A stretch of 64,000 bases of DNA. It comes from Haloarculaceae archaeon H-GB1-1 (lineage in GTDB: Archaea > Halobacteriota > Halobacteria > Halobacteriales > Haloarculaceae). The stretch's first letter is position 1. Every line of letters begins with the position of its first letter. The stretch spans positions 124,001 through 188,000 of the forward strand of contig JARUKX010000003.1 in NCBI GenBank assembly GCA_029688825.1. Reading direction: 5' to 3'. Made by a program: the position numbers and the translations under genes. The notes below the pieces were generated by a model that did no database searches, was not told where the DNA came from, and saw nothing but the letters and a program-made list of their open reading frames with translations. Shown piece after piece: positions 17,518 through 26,373 of this stretch.

Positions 17518-17791
17518 AGAGGTGGCCTTCCTCGGGGACGTCGAAGATGCCGATTCGCGCTCCGGCGTCGAGCCAGGCGTGGCCGTAGGAGAACGACGCC
17601 AGCGCGTTCACGAGGTCGCCCTGGTCGCGGAAGTGCCGACCGTCCTCCAGGTACGAGCGGGCCATCTCCTCGCAGTCGAGCGCCGCCTCGGCGAGCGGTG
17701 ACTCGGCTCGCACCGCGATCTCCGCGGCGTCGAGGGCCTCCGACAGCAGGCGTTCGTAGCGGTTCGTCTTCTCTTCCAGGTCAGCGGCCAT
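17507..17791 (-). CDS. DUF357 family protein
   Basis: 94-residue, all-helical archaeal protein of unknown function. Family pattern includes ANRYERLLSEAL-like start (KTNRYERLLSEALDAAEIAV), MARSYLEDGRHF, and NALASFSYGHAWLDAGARIG. The start at MAADLEE (17791) is chosen because the sequence further upstream loses haloarchaeal character. It converges on the symporter pair. Confidence 0.8.
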   Translation of the reverse strand: MAADLEEKTNRYERLLSEALDAAEIAVRAESPLAEAALDCEEMARSYLEDGRHFRDQGDLVNALASFSYGHAWLDAGARIGIFDVPEEGHLFTD

Positions 17792-17922
17792 GTGCGGACG
17801 GAACGGAGCCAACCGGATAACCATCACTATTGTATAGAATTCACAATCACACACAATCGCGTGTGCACGTCGCCGACACGACGGCGCAAAGGTAATACGG
17901 CGGCCCACAATAGCATGCGGTA

Positions 17923-18966
17923 ATGACAACCGATTCGGTCGAACACAGACGACTCATCATCGCTGGCTCCGGTATTGCAGGGTTGACGGCGGCTATCTAC
18001 GCCGCCCGCTCGAACAACGACCCGCTCGTGCTGGAGGGCGACGAGCCGGGTGGTCAGCTCACACTGACGACTGACGTGGCCAACTATCCGGGCTTCCCCG
18101 AGGGGATCTCCGGGCCCGACCTCGTCAACAACATGAAAGAGCAGGCCACCCAGTTCGGTGCCGAGATCGATCACGGTATCGTCACCGACGTGGACGCGAG
18201 CGACCGCCCGTTCCGCGTCGAACTGAAGAACGGCGACGTGTACACCACCGACGCTTTCATCGCAGCCTCGGGTGCGAGTGCGCGCACGCTCGGCGTCCCC
18301 GGCGAAGACGAACTCATGGGCTACGGCGTCTCGACGTGTGCGACCTGTGACGGCGCGTTCTTCCGTGACGAGGACATGCTCGTCGTCGGCGGCGGCGACG
18401 CCGCGATGGAGGAAGCGACCTTCCTCACGAAGTTCGCCGACACGGTGTACGTCGCCCACCGCCGCGAGGAGTTCCGTGCGGAGGACTACTGGATCGACCG
18501 GGTCATGGACAAACAGGAGGCCGGCGAGATAGAGATCATGCGCAACACGGAACTGCTGGAGATACACGGCTCTCCGGAGGAGGGCGTCGACCACGTGACC
18601 CTCGCGCAGAACGAGACGGGCTATCCCAGCGAAAATCTCGACGACCCCGACACCGAGACCTTCGACTTCGACGTGGGGGCCGTCTTCATGGCCATCGGCC
18701 ATACCCCGAACACGTCCTATCTGCAGGGGACCGGCGTCGAACTCGACGACTCGGGCTATCTGAAGACGCTGGGCGGGGAGGGCGGCGGCCAGACGAAGAC
18801 CGGCGTCGAGGGGATCTTCGGGGCTGGCGACGTGGTCGACCACCACTACCAGCAGGCCGTCACAGCGGCCGGGATGGGGAGCAAGGCGGCACTGGACGCC
18901 GACGAGTATCTGGAGTCGCTTCCCGAGGCGTCCGCGGAAGCACCAGCACCCGAATCCGACGACTAA
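17923..18966 (+). CDS. trxB: Thioredoxin reductase family FAD oxidoreductase
   Basis: 347-residue flavoprotein that reduces thioredoxin. The N-terminal FAD motif is IIAGSGIAGLTAAIYAAR, the redox disulphide is CATC (Cys139/142), the NAD(P) motif is VVGGGDAAMEEATFL, and the C-terminal FAD motif is GIFGAGDVVDHHYQQAVTAA. All catalytic elements are present, and the length is slightly above the 310-320 of bacterial enzymes because of an insert near 240 and an acidic tail. Confidence 0.92.
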   Translation: MTTDSVEHRRLIIAGSGIAGLTAAIYAARSNNDPLVLEGDEPGGQLTLTTDVANYPGFPEGISGPDLVNNMKEQATQFGAEIDHGIVTDVDASDRPFRVELKNGDVYTTDAFIAASGASARTLGVPGEDELMGYGVSTCATCDGAFFRDEDMLVVGGGDAAMEEATFLTKFADTVYVAHRREEFRAEDYWIDRVMDKQEAGEIEIMRNTELLEIHGSPEEGVDHVTLAQNETGYPSENLDDPDTETFDFDVGAVFMAIGHTPNTSYLQGTGVELDDSGYLKTLGGEGGGQTKTGVEGIFGAGDVVDHHYQQAVTAAGMGSKAALDADEYLESLPEASAEAPAPESDD

Positions 18967-19080
18967 CCCTGTTCGCTTCTCGGCACAGTCCAGTTTCCTC
19001 ATCGCCCGTTCGTGGGCCGGCGTGGCGACGCGACGGCACGTACCCAACAGACCCTTATGACGGAGCGCCGAAGGAGCCGT

Positions 19081-19365
19081 ATGGCTGACGATACTGTCAC
19101 GATCACGCTCGAAGGCGACGATCACGAGGACGAACTCACCCTTCCGCGAACGCTCGTCGACATGTTCGCAGAGGACGGCGACACCACGCCCGAAGTCGTC
19201 GGCGACATCGCCATGATCGGCTTCGCACAGCAGATTCACGGCGCAGTCCACCACGGTCACGGCGAGCCGAGCGAACAGCTCCAGGCCGTCGAGCAGGCGA
19301 CGATGGAGGTCTTCGAGGACCGCTTCGGCCAGACCTTCGGTGAGATGACCGGTCACGACCACTGA
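19081..19365 (+). CDS. Conserved haloarchaeal hypothetical protein (94 aa)
   Basis: Not recognised. It is an acidic small protein with an N-terminal beta-strand pair (TVTITLEGDDHEDELTLPR), a central helical part (IAMIGFAQQIHGAVHHGHGE) that is rich in His, and a C-terminal helix ending GHDH. The clustered His residues could bind metal, but there is no recognisable motif. The ATG at 19081 follows a purine-rich GAAGGAG about 6 nt upstream, an unusually good Shine-Dalgarno-like sequence that supports the start. Confidence 0.65.
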   Translation: MADDTVTITLEGDDHEDELTLPRTLVDMFAEDGDTTPEVVGDIAMIGFAQQIHGAVHHGHGEPSEQLQAVEQATMEVFEDRFGQTFGEMTGHDH

Positions 19366-19367
19366 GC

Positions 19368-19384
19368 GATAGCGGACCGCTATC
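19368..19384 (+). terminator. Hairpin with downstream T-rich stretch
   Basis: GATAGCGG and CCGCTATC form an 8-bp perfect stem separated by one base, 2 nt after the stop codon of the 94-residue gene. A CTATTTT follows within 20 nt. A one-base loop would open to about 3 nt in RNA. It is a plausible transcript end. Confidence 0.45.
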
Positions 19385-19456
19385 CGCCGACATTCTATTT
19401 TGCTGCCGTCTCGCCACGCACAGGGAGTGCCACGCCCCGTTTCGTCGCTCGCGTAG

Positions 19457-19657
19457 CCACGCTCGCCACGTTCTCGATGCGCAACTCAGTGTGGTAACGC
19501 GTGGACAGTCCCCGGTCACTCGCTCGACGAACCGGATCACTGGACAGTCGCGCAGTGTGACGAACTAGCGGACGAACGCGTCCGAACCTACGAACAGGAC
19601 GCCTCTCTCCGACGCCAAATCCGGTCATCCTGGGCACCCAGACTCAACGCGACGTGA
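19457..19657 (+). pseudogene. Possible gene remnant without start codon
   Basis: In the largest gene-poor gap (19366-19843), one frame is open for about 65 codons and reads like haloarchaeal protein (WTVPGHSLDEPDHWTVAQCD, then ELADERVRTYEQDASLRRQI), ending at TGA 19655-19657. No start codon, promoter or homologous N-terminus is visible, and a stop lies just upstream. It may be the 3' fragment of a decayed gene. No family was recognised. The rest of the gap (19658-19843) holds only AT-rich promoter-like words (about 19724-19744) ahead of the flippase. Confidence 0.3.
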
Positions 19658-19843
19658 CCTCCTTGCCTCCGCGATGGGCATCGCTCGGGTGTGCAGTTGC
19701 TGGTGTGAATCGGCCTCAGTCGGGCGTTAATAACTGTATAATAACGTGGTCGTCGGCTGTACAACGTGGTACCAACGGGGCGGCAGTTCTCGTCGAATCA
19801 GACGGTCGAGCCCCAACCGGGAGAATGTCGGATATAATCACAC

Positions 19844-21364
19844 ATGCAACGGAGTATCGTAGACGGGTTCCTCTCGATCGTTACCGGAAAGGTTCTCGTG
19901 CTGGTGGTGACGACGATCTCGACACCGATCCTCTACCGGCTGCTGGGGCCGTCGAAGTTCGGGGACTATTCGTTCGCCCTGTCGCTGTTCGCCGTGTACA
20001 TGATCGTCGTCAGTTCGGGCGTGTCCGACGGCATTCGGAAGTTCATCGCCGAGGACCGCCCCTGCGAGAACTGGGAGGAGCACGTCTTCGGCTTCTACTT
20101 CCGACTCGCAGTGGTTCTCTCACTGTTCGGGGCGGGGACGCTGGTCCTCGCAGCCAGGGCCGGCCTCGCCGCGAGGTATCTCGGTCCGGATTTCACCCTA
20201 TACGTATACCTACTTGCCGGACTCGTCGTCGCCGCGCAATTTCGCACGTTCGCTCGTCGGACGCTCATGGGATTCGGTCTCGAACGATACTCGGAGCCGC
20301 TCCGAGTGTTGAACAAGGTGGCGAACTTCGCCATCGGAATCCCGTTGGTCTACGTCGGCCACGGCGTTGCTGGGATACTGGGCGGCCTCGTGGTGTCCAG
20401 TCTCCTCGTCGCCCTCGTCGGGTTTGGACTCGTCTTCCGCCGACTATCGCTCTCGTCCGTGCGCAAGCGAACGCCGTCGTCGTTCCCCCACCGCGAACTG
20501 CTCTCGTTCAACACCGGAAGCATCCTGCTGATCTTCCTGCTGATGTCGCTGTATCACGCCGACGTGTTGATGCTCAAACTCCTCGTCGGAAGTACGAAGA
20601 CCGGCAATTACAAAGCGGCGCTGAAACTGGCGGAGTTCCTCTGGTTCGTTCCCATCGCCATTCAGACGGTGTTCGTCCACTCGACGTCCGAACTCTGGTC
20701 GAACGAACGCCACGATCAGATCTCGGAACTCGCCACCCGTGCCACGCGATACACGTTCCTGATCACGATGGTGATGGTCGTGGGTATCGCATCGCTGGCC
20801 GATATCGCCGTGCCGATGTACTTCGGCCCCGAAGCTGTGCCCGCGATCACGCCGCTGTTACTGTTGCTCCCTGGCTCGCTGGGGCTCGCGCTCGCTCGGC
20901 CGATCCTCGCGATTGGACAGGGGAAGGGAGACCTGAAGTTTCCGACGCTCGCGACCGCCGGCGCGGCGAGCATCAACTTCGCGCTGAATCTGTTGTTGAT
21001 TCCTCGCTACGGGATGCACGGCGCAGCGGTCGCGACCAGTATCGGGTACAGTTCGATGTTCGGTTTCCACCTCTGGAGTGCGCGCCGAATCGGCTTCGAC
21101 CCGCTTACGGACGCCCGCATCGGCCGGACGGTCCTGACCGCACTGCTCGCCGCCGGTCCGATCTTCTATCTTCCCTCGGTGATCGGTAACGACCTCGTGA
21201 CGCTGGTCGTCGTCCCTGTGGTCGGTGGAACGCTCTACCTGGTTGCAGCGTTCATCACCCGCGCGCTCGGCGTCGTCGAACTGCTGGACGTCCTGGCTTC
21301 GTTCCCGGCTCCGATCGGGTCGAGCGCCGAGCGATTGAAGTGGCATTTCGATCTCTTCACGTAG
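19844..21364 (+). CDS. Flippase-like polysaccharide/lipid-linked oligosaccharide exporter
   Basis: 506-residue membrane protein with about 12-14 helices in the MOP/MATE superfamily (Wzx/AglR type). It probably flips lipid-linked glycans for S-layer glycosylation or surface polysaccharide. Typical features are the N-terminal amphipathic start with LYRLLGPSKFGDYSFALSLF, the middle SLYHADVLMLKLLVGSTKTG, and NFALNLLLIPRYGMHGAAVA. No glycosyltransferase genes are adjacent, which is unusual, and codon use is slightly less GC-biased than neighbours. With the gene remnant upstream, it may have arrived by transfer. Confidence 0.85.
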   Translation: MQRSIVDGFLSIVTGKVLVLVVTTISTPILYRLLGPSKFGDYSFALSLFAVYMIVVSSGVSDGIRKFIAEDRPCENWEEHVFGFYFRLAVVLSLFGAGTLVLAARAGLAARYLGPDFTLYVYLLAGLVVAAQFRTFARRTLMGFGLERYSEPLRVLNKVANFAIGIPLVYVGHGVAGILGGLVVSSLLVALVGFGLVFRRLSLSSVRKRTPSSFPHRELLSFNTGSILLIFLLMSLYHADVLMLKLLVGSTKTGNYKAALKLAEFLWFVPIAIQTVFVHSTSELWSNERHDQISELATRATRYTFLITMVMVVGIASLADIAVPMYFGPEAVPAITPLLLLLPGSLGLALARPILAIGQGKGDLKFPTLATAGAASINFALNLLLIPRYGMHGAAVATSIGYSSMFGFHLWSARRIGFDPLTDARIGRTVLTALLAAGPIFYLPSVIGNDLVTLVVVPVVGGTLYLVAAFITRALGVVELLDVLASFPAPIGSSAERLKWHFDLFT

Positions 21365-21764
21365 TGGCTTCGACCTGGAGCCCGAGCGACTCACGGACCG
21401 CCTCGACGTCTTTCAGGACCGTCCCGAACCGACCCCGTTCACCGAAGGTCTCCGAGTCTCGAAACCGACGGAGGGTGAACTCCTCCAGCTTGAACGGTCC
21501 CTCTCCGCCACCGCCGACGAAGACGGCGACGGTGCAGCGTCGGTCGTCGACGAGTTCGACGAGTACGGTCACCATCAGCCAGGAGTTCTCGTAGGCCGAC
21601 CCTCGCTCGTAGGAGAACTGCGTGAAGCCATCGCCCTCGTATTTGTGGAGATTTCTGACGCCCCGCTTGTTCAGCGAGTCGGCCTGACTCGCCTTTCGCT
21701 GGAGGAGTTCGGCCGCGAACTGGTCGACGTCGTCCCCCTGGAGGGTGATCGTCGTCACTTCCAT
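21357..21764 (-). CDS. Conserved haloarchaeal hypothetical protein (135 aa)
   Basis: Not recognised. It is a soluble alpha/beta protein: it starts MEVTTITLQGDDVDQFAAEL, followed by a strand-rich middle (SWLMVTVLVELVDDRRCTVA, VFVGGGGEGPFKLEEFTLR). The pattern resembles a small ligand-binding or DUF6054-like fold, but I cannot assign it. The ATG at 21764 is preferred to a GTG four codons upstream. Its 3' end overlaps the flippase gene by 8 nt tail to tail. Confidence 0.65.
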   Translation of the reverse strand: MEVTTITLQGDDVDQFAAELLQRKASQADSLNKRGVRNLHKYEGDGFTQFSYERGSAYENSWLMVTVLVELVDDRRCTVAVFVGGGGEGPFKLEEFTLRRFRDSETFGERGRFGTVLKDVEAVRESLGLQVEATT

Positions 21765-21851
21765 GCTGGCCACCACCGGGCCGGAACGGAAATGCGTTCG
21801 GCCGACTGGGTCGCCCCTTCGCTCGTCGCGTTCGAACAGCCGCTCCGAGTC

Positions 21852-22517
21852 CTACGATCGGACGTCCCAGCGCAGGAGGGCGCCGTCGTCGATTCGTTCG
21901 ACCTCGGTCAGTTCCAGCTGGCCGAAGTCCTCGACGAACCCGTCGCCGTCGGCGAGTGTCGGCGCGTCCCGACCGCCGATTACTTTCGGGCCGACGAAGA
22001 CGGACAGCTCGTCGACGAGACCTTCCTCGAACAGCGAGAAGATGAGTTCGCCGCCGCCTTCGACCATGAGGCGGTCGATGCCGTCGGCGGCCAGTTCCTC
22101 GAACGCCGCCGAGAGATCGACCTTGTTCTCGCCGGCCACGATGACCGTCGCTCCGGCCTCCTCCATCTGCGCGACGAAGTCGTTCGGCGCGGCCTCGCTG
22201 GTCAGCAGGTAGCTCGCCGCCTCGCCGTCGAGGATGCGAGCGTCCGGCGGCGTCCGGATGCGCGAATCGGCGACGACGCGGGCGGGATTCTCTGGCTGGT
22301 CGTTCTCGCGACGGCGCTCCCTGAGTTCGGCGTCGTCGACGGTCAGCGAGGGGTCGTCCGCGACGACGGTTCCCACCCCGACCACGACGGCGTCGACGTC
22401 GGCGCGGAGTTCGTCCACCCGCCGGAAGTCGTCGGGACCGCTGATCTCGACCTGCTCGCGACGGCGCGAAGAGAGCTTGCCGTCGGCGCTCATCGCTGCG
22501 TTGACGACCACGTGCAT
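21852..22517 (-). CDS. 2,5-diamino-6-(ribosylamino)-pyrimidinone 5'-phosphate reductase
   Basis: 221-residue RibD C-terminal domain enzyme (ArfC type). It reduces the ribosyl group of the pyrimidinone intermediate in archaeal riboflavin and F420 biosynthesis using NAD(P)H. Visible elements are VVVNAAMSADGKLSSRRREQ, the VDAVVVGVGTVVADDPSLTV loop, and MVEGGGELIFSLFEEGLVDE. Unlike bacterial RibD, there is no fused deaminase domain, as expected for archaea. It stands alone here. Confidence 0.92.
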   Translation of the reverse strand: MHVVVNAAMSADGKLSSRRREQVEISGPDDFRRVDELRADVDAVVVGVGTVVADDPSLTVDDAELRERRRENDQPENPARVVADSRIRTPPDARILDGEAASYLLTSEAAPNDFVAQMEEAGATVIVAGENKVDLSAAFEELAADGIDRLMVEGGGELIFSLFEEGLVDELSVFVGPKVIGGRDAPTLADGDGFVEDFGQLELTEVERIDDGALLRWDVRS

Positions 22518-22583
22518 ATCCTGTCCTTCGCTTCGGTACGGAAAAACAGCTTTCGGTCGTGGGAACGAGCGCCGACCAGCCGC

Positions 22584-23759
22584 TCACTCCACGACGAGCT
22601 GTTTCGGGTAGTCGGTGAGGTTCTCGTAGCCGTCTTCGGTGACGACGACGAGGTCCTCGATGCGGACGCCGCCGACCTCGGGGTCGTACAGACCGGGCTC
22701 GATGGTGATGACGTGGCCGGGTTTCAGTTCGCCACCCGCGGGCGAGATACGGGGGAGTTCGTGCACGTCCAGCCCGACGCCGTGACCCGTCGAGTGGATG
22801 AAGCCCGTTTCGGCCCGCTCGTCCGTGCGAAGGGTCGGCTGTCCGGCGGCCTCGTACACGTCGAGTACCGCTTCGTGGACGTCCGCGCCGGTCGCACCAG
22901 GTTCGACGGCGTCCATCGCGGCGTCGAACGCCTCGTGGGTCAGGTCGTACCACTCCTGCTGGGTGTCCGTCGGCTCGCCCTTGCAGAAGGTCCGGGTCAT
23001 GTCCGCGTGGTACTTGCTGGCCTTGTTCTGCGGGAAGATGTCGACGATGATGAGGTCGCTCGCAGTGAGCGGCCCGCTGCCCCGGTCGTGGGGGTCGGCG
23101 GCGTCGCTGCCGCAGGCGACGATGGTCTCGTCCAGCGCGCAGCCGTGACGCAGGAGCGTTACCTCGATCTCCTCTTTGACCCGCTCGCTGGTCAGTGGGT
23201 CGCCCTCGTAGTGGAGGGTGCCGTCTACGACCGACGCCGCGGCGATGAGGTCCTCCGCGGCCTGCATGGCGGCCTCGTTCGCTTTCTGGGACTCGCGGAC
23301 GTGTTCGATCTCCTCGGCCGTCTTCGTCGCGCGAATCTCGGTGACGATGCCGTCAGAATCCGGCGTGACCTCGACGCCGCGCTCGCGGATGCCGTCGGCG
23401 GTGGCGAGCGGGAACCGCGGGGGAACGGCGACGCTCTCCACGCCGTAGCTCTCCAGGAACTCCGCGAGGACGTGCCAGACGGCCTCGCGCTGGCCGTACT
23501 CGTCGACCTTCGCGGCGCGGTCGAAGTCAACGTCTCGCTCGACCGTTGCGGCACGGGCCTCCCGTTTCGCCCGCCCGTATTCGAGCGAGCGCGAGAACAG
23601 CAGGTGGACCTCGCCGTCGTAGAGCGTGACGAACGGGTCCGGCGCGTCGAACCCTGAGAGGTAGTACTGGTCTGAGTTTGTGGAGTCGGCGTCGATGAGG
23701 TAGCCGTCCACGCCCTGCTCGTCGAGATACGCGTCGAGACCGGAGAGATCGGGGTCCAT
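22584..23759 (-). CDS. Xaa-Pro aminopeptidase (M24 family)
   Basis: 391-residue metallopeptidase that removes N-terminal residues next to proline. An N-terminal creatinase-like domain (1-145) precedes the pita-bread domain. All five metal ligands are visible: Asp240 (IIVDIF), Asp253 (HADMTRTF), His326 (TGHGVGLDVHE), Glu354 (TIEPGLY) and Glu368 (RIEDLV). It is cytoplasmic. It is a useful contrast to the second M24 protein at 26374, where most of these ligands are lost. Confidence 0.93.
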   Translation of the reverse strand: MDPDLSGLDAYLDEQGVDGYLIDADSTNSDQYYLSGFDAPDPFVTLYDGEVHLLFSRSLEYGRAKREARAATVERDVDFDRAAKVDEYGQREAVWHVLAEFLESYGVESVAVPPRFPLATADGIRERGVEVTPDSDGIVTEIRATKTAEEIEHVRESQKANEAAMQAAEDLIAAASVVDGTLHYEGDPLTSERVKEEIEVTLLRHGCALDETIVACGSDAADPHDRGSGPLTASDLIIVDIFPQNKASKYHADMTRTFCKGEPTDTQQEWYDLTHEAFDAAMDAVEPGATGADVHEAVLDVYEAAGQPTLRTDERAETGFIHSTGHGVGLDVHELPRISPAGGELKPGHVITIEPGLYDPEVGGVRIEDLVVVTEDGYENLTDYPKQLVVE

Positions 23760-23852
23760 ACGTTCCCTGCGAACGCCGGGGAGAAAACGCCATCGGGGCG
23801 CGCTGTGGTCGCGAGACTATCAGTGTCGCTCGAGCGGCGAATCCGCAGCGCG

Positions 23853-24866
23853 TTACCGTCCGGAGACCCTGACGACCTGTTTGCCGATGTTGTCCCCGGA
23901 GAATAACCCGAGGAACGCGTCGGGTGCGTTCTCCAGTCCGTCGACGACGGACTCCCGATGCGCGAGGTCGCCCGACGCGACCCACGTGCCGAGTTGTTCG
24001 CTGGCTTTCCCGAACCGCGTCGCGAAATCACTGACGAGCAGTCCCTGCACCTTCGCACGGGGTGCGATGAGCTGTGGCAGCTTTCTCGGGCCAGTTGGGA
24101 CCTCCTCGTCGTTGTAGTGGGCGATCTGGCCGCACACGGCGACTCGTGCATCGACGTTCAGTTTCGTGAAGACCGCGTCGGTAATCGGCCCGCCGACGTT
24201 GTCGAAGTAGACGTCGACCCCGTCGGGCGCGGCCTCGTCGAGCGCTCCTCGATAGTCGTCCACTCGCTTGTAGTTGATTCCGGCGTCGAACCCGAGGTCG
24301 TCGGTGAGCCACTCGACTTTCTCGTCGGAGCCAGCGAAGCCCACGACGCGGCAGCCGTTCATCTTCGCAATCTGGCCGACGACGGAACCGACCGCGCCAG
24401 CGGCCCCCGACACCACGACCGTCTCGCCGGGGTCCGGCTCACCGACCTCCAGGAGCCCGAAGTACGCCGTCCGACCGGGCATCCCGAGCACGCCGAGATA
24501 CGCCGGGAGGTCCGCGATGGACGGATCGACGGGCGAGACGCTGTCGGCGTCGAGGAGGCTGTAGTTTGCCCACGTTCCGTTCCCGGTCACGAGGTCACCA
24601 GCGTCGTATGCATCGCTCCGGCTTTCGACGACCTCACCGACGATTGCCCCTTCCATCGCGGCACCGACCTCCCAGGGCTCCGCGTACGAGTCCGCGTCGT
24701 CCATTCGCCCTCGCATGTACGGGTCGACGGACAGGTATCGGACCTTCACGAGGAGTTCGCCATACCGCGGCTCCGGAACGTCGCGCTCGCGGAGGTCGAA
24801 GCTACGCATCTCCGGCTCACCGTCTGGACGCTCTGCAAGCACCCACTCGCGGTTTGAATCTTCCAC
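23853..24866 (-). CDS. NADP-dependent medium-chain oxidoreductase (PTGR/curA-like)
   Basis: 337-residue zinc-independent MDR enzyme, of the group that reduces alkenal or enone double bonds (leukotriene B4 dehydrogenase, curcumin reductase). The N-terminal motif [17 protein letters not shown] is diagnostic, and the nucleotide-binding region has [20 protein letters not shown] and DVYFDNVGG. No zinc ligands are present. It is divergent from aroA, and the natural substrate is unknown. Confidence 0.88.
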   Translation of the reverse strand: MEDSNREWVLAERPDGEPEMRSFDLRERDVPEPRYGELLVKVRYLSVDPYMRGRMDDADSYAEPWEVGAAMEGAIVGEVVESRSDAYDAGDLVTGNGTWANYSLLDADSVSPVDPSIADLPAYLGVLGMPGRTAYFGLLEVGEPDPGETVVVSGAAGAVGSVVGQIAKMNGCRVVGFAGSDEKVEWLTDDLGFDAGINYKRVDDYRGALDEAAPDGVDVYFDNVGGPITDAVFTKLNVDARVAVCGQIAHYNDEEVPTGPRKLPQLIAPRAKVQGLLVSDFATRFGKASEQLGTWVASGDLAHRESVVDGLENAPDAFLGLFSGDNIGKQVVRVSGR

Positions 24867-25009
24867 ACGCTGTGTTCTACTCGCTTTCGGAAGAGGCTAT
24901 GGCTTCCAGCGGGGGCTTGCGGTTGGGCCCTCCTCGCGGGCCACCACCGCCCATACACTTCCTCGCCGCGTCCGGTATCCTCATACGCGCCGCGTGTGCA
25001 GTATTCGAC

Positions 25010-26299
25010 ATGGACGCGGACATCTCCAACTCGCGGATTCACGGCACAGCACGCGCGCCGCCGTCGAAGAGCTACACGCATCGGGCGATTCTCGCCGCCG
25101 GCTACGCGCAGGGGGCGCTGGTCCACGACCCGCTGATGAGTGCCGACCCGAAGGCGACGATCCGCGCCGTCGAGGCCTACGGCGGCAGCGTCGAGTACCA
25201 CCAGGACGACGACGTCCTCGACGTCGACGGTTTCCACGGCCGTCCGGACACGCCCGCTGACGTCGTCGACTGCGGCAACAGCGGGACGACGATGCGACTG
25301 GTCACGGGGACCGCCGCGCTCGGTGACGGGCTGACCGTCCTGACGGGGGATTCGTCGCTTCGCTCGCGGCCGCAGGGTCCGCTGCTGGACGCCATCGCGC
25401 AACTCGACGGGCGCGCCGAGAGCACGCGCGGGAACGGACAGGCACCGCTCGTCGTCGGCGGCGACGTGTCGGGCGGCTCCGTCTCGATTCCGGGCGACGT
25501 CTCCTCGCAGTTCATCACCGCGCTGCTGATGGCGGGGGCCGTCTCGGAGGACGGTATCGACGTAGTGCTGGAGACCGAACTGAAGTCCTCGCCGTACGTG
25601 GACATCACCATCGAGGTGCTGGACGACTTCGGCGTCGAAGCCGAAGCGACCGAGCAGGGCTTCTCCGTCCCCGGCGGGCAGTCCTACGAACCCGAGGACG
25701 GCGAGTACCACGTCCCCGGCGACTTCTCCTCGATGTCGTACCTGCTCGCGGCGGGCGTGCTTGCCGCCGATGACGAACTCGTCGTCGAGGGCGCGTACCC
25801 GAGCGCGCAGGGGGACTCGGCCATCGTCGACATCGTCCAGCGGATGGGCGGCGACGTCGACTGGGACCGCGACAATGGGATCATCACCGTCCGGCAGTCG
25901 GACCTCTCCGGCGTCGAGGTCGACGTCGGAGACACACCGGACCTCGTGCCGACCATCGCCGTACTCGGCGCGGCAGCGGACGGGACGACCCGCATCACCA
26001 ACGCCGAACACGTCCGGTACAAGGAGACCGACCGACTCAGCGCCATGGCTGACGAACTGACGCGCATGGGTGCGAGCGTCGACGAGGAGCAGGACGCGCT
26101 CACGATTCACGGCAGCGAGTCGACCCTCGAAGGGACGACCGTCGAGACCTACGACGACCACCGCGTCGTGATGTCGCTCGCCGTCGCCGCCCTCGTCGCC
26201 GACGGGACGACGACCGTTACGGAGATCGAACACGCGAACGTCTCCTTCCCCGGCTTCTTCGACCTGCTGTACGATCTCGGTGCGACCGTCGAGCGGTAG
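25010..26299 (+). CDS. aroA: 3-phosphoshikimate 1-carboxyvinyltransferase (EPSP synthase)
   Basis: 429-residue EPSP synthase of the shikimate pathway, joining shikimate-3-phosphate and PEP. Conserved blocks are [49 protein letters not shown], the catalytic Asp in [12 protein letters not shown], and [11 protein letters not shown]. The frame is open for over 140 codons upstream and contains another ATG at 24899. Family homology starts at [12 protein letters not shown], so 25010 is chosen. Confidence 0.95.
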   Translation: MDADISNSRIHGTARAPPSKSYTHRAILAAGYAQGALVHDPLMSADPKATIRAVEAYGGSVEYHQDDDVLDVDGFHGRPDTPADVVDCGNSGTTMRLVTGTAALGDGLTVLTGDSSLRSRPQGPLLDAIAQLDGRAESTRGNGQAPLVVGGDVSGGSVSIPGDVSSQFITALLMAGAVSEDGIDVVLETELKSSPYVDITIEVLDDFGVEAEATEQGFSVPGGQSYEPEDGEYHVPGDFSSMSYLLAAGVLAADDELVVEGAYPSAQGDSAIVDIVQRMGGDVDWDRDNGIITVRQSDLSGVEVDVGDTPDLVPTIAVLGAAADGTTRITNAEHVRYKETDRLSAMADELTRMGASVDEEQDALTIHGSESTLEGTTVETYDDHRVVMSLAVAALVADGTTTVTEIEHANVSFPGFFDLLYDLGATVER

Positions 26300-26348
26300 G
26301 CGACCGACTCACCGGCCCGCGTCGCCCTCCGGTTACCGACAAGATTTT

Positions 26349-26364
26349 TACTCGAAACCGAATA
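26349..26364. promoter_or_regulatory. TrmB-like site variant upstream of M24-like gene
   Basis: TACTCGAAACCGAATA, ending 9 nt before the ATG at 26374. On the minus strand it reads TATT-N7-GAGTA, one base off the TACT-N7-GAGTA pattern. It sits at the same distance from its start codon as the perfect match at the gluconate dehydratase gene. It contains the shared word TTTACTCG (26347-26354). Confidence 0.4.
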
Positions 26365-26373
26365 ATTACATTC

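Noticed and set aside
24899-25009. Possible longer AroA start at an in-frame ATG
   Set aside because: The added 37 residues are Gly/Pro/Leu-rich and unlike AroA; family homology begins at the ATG at 25010.
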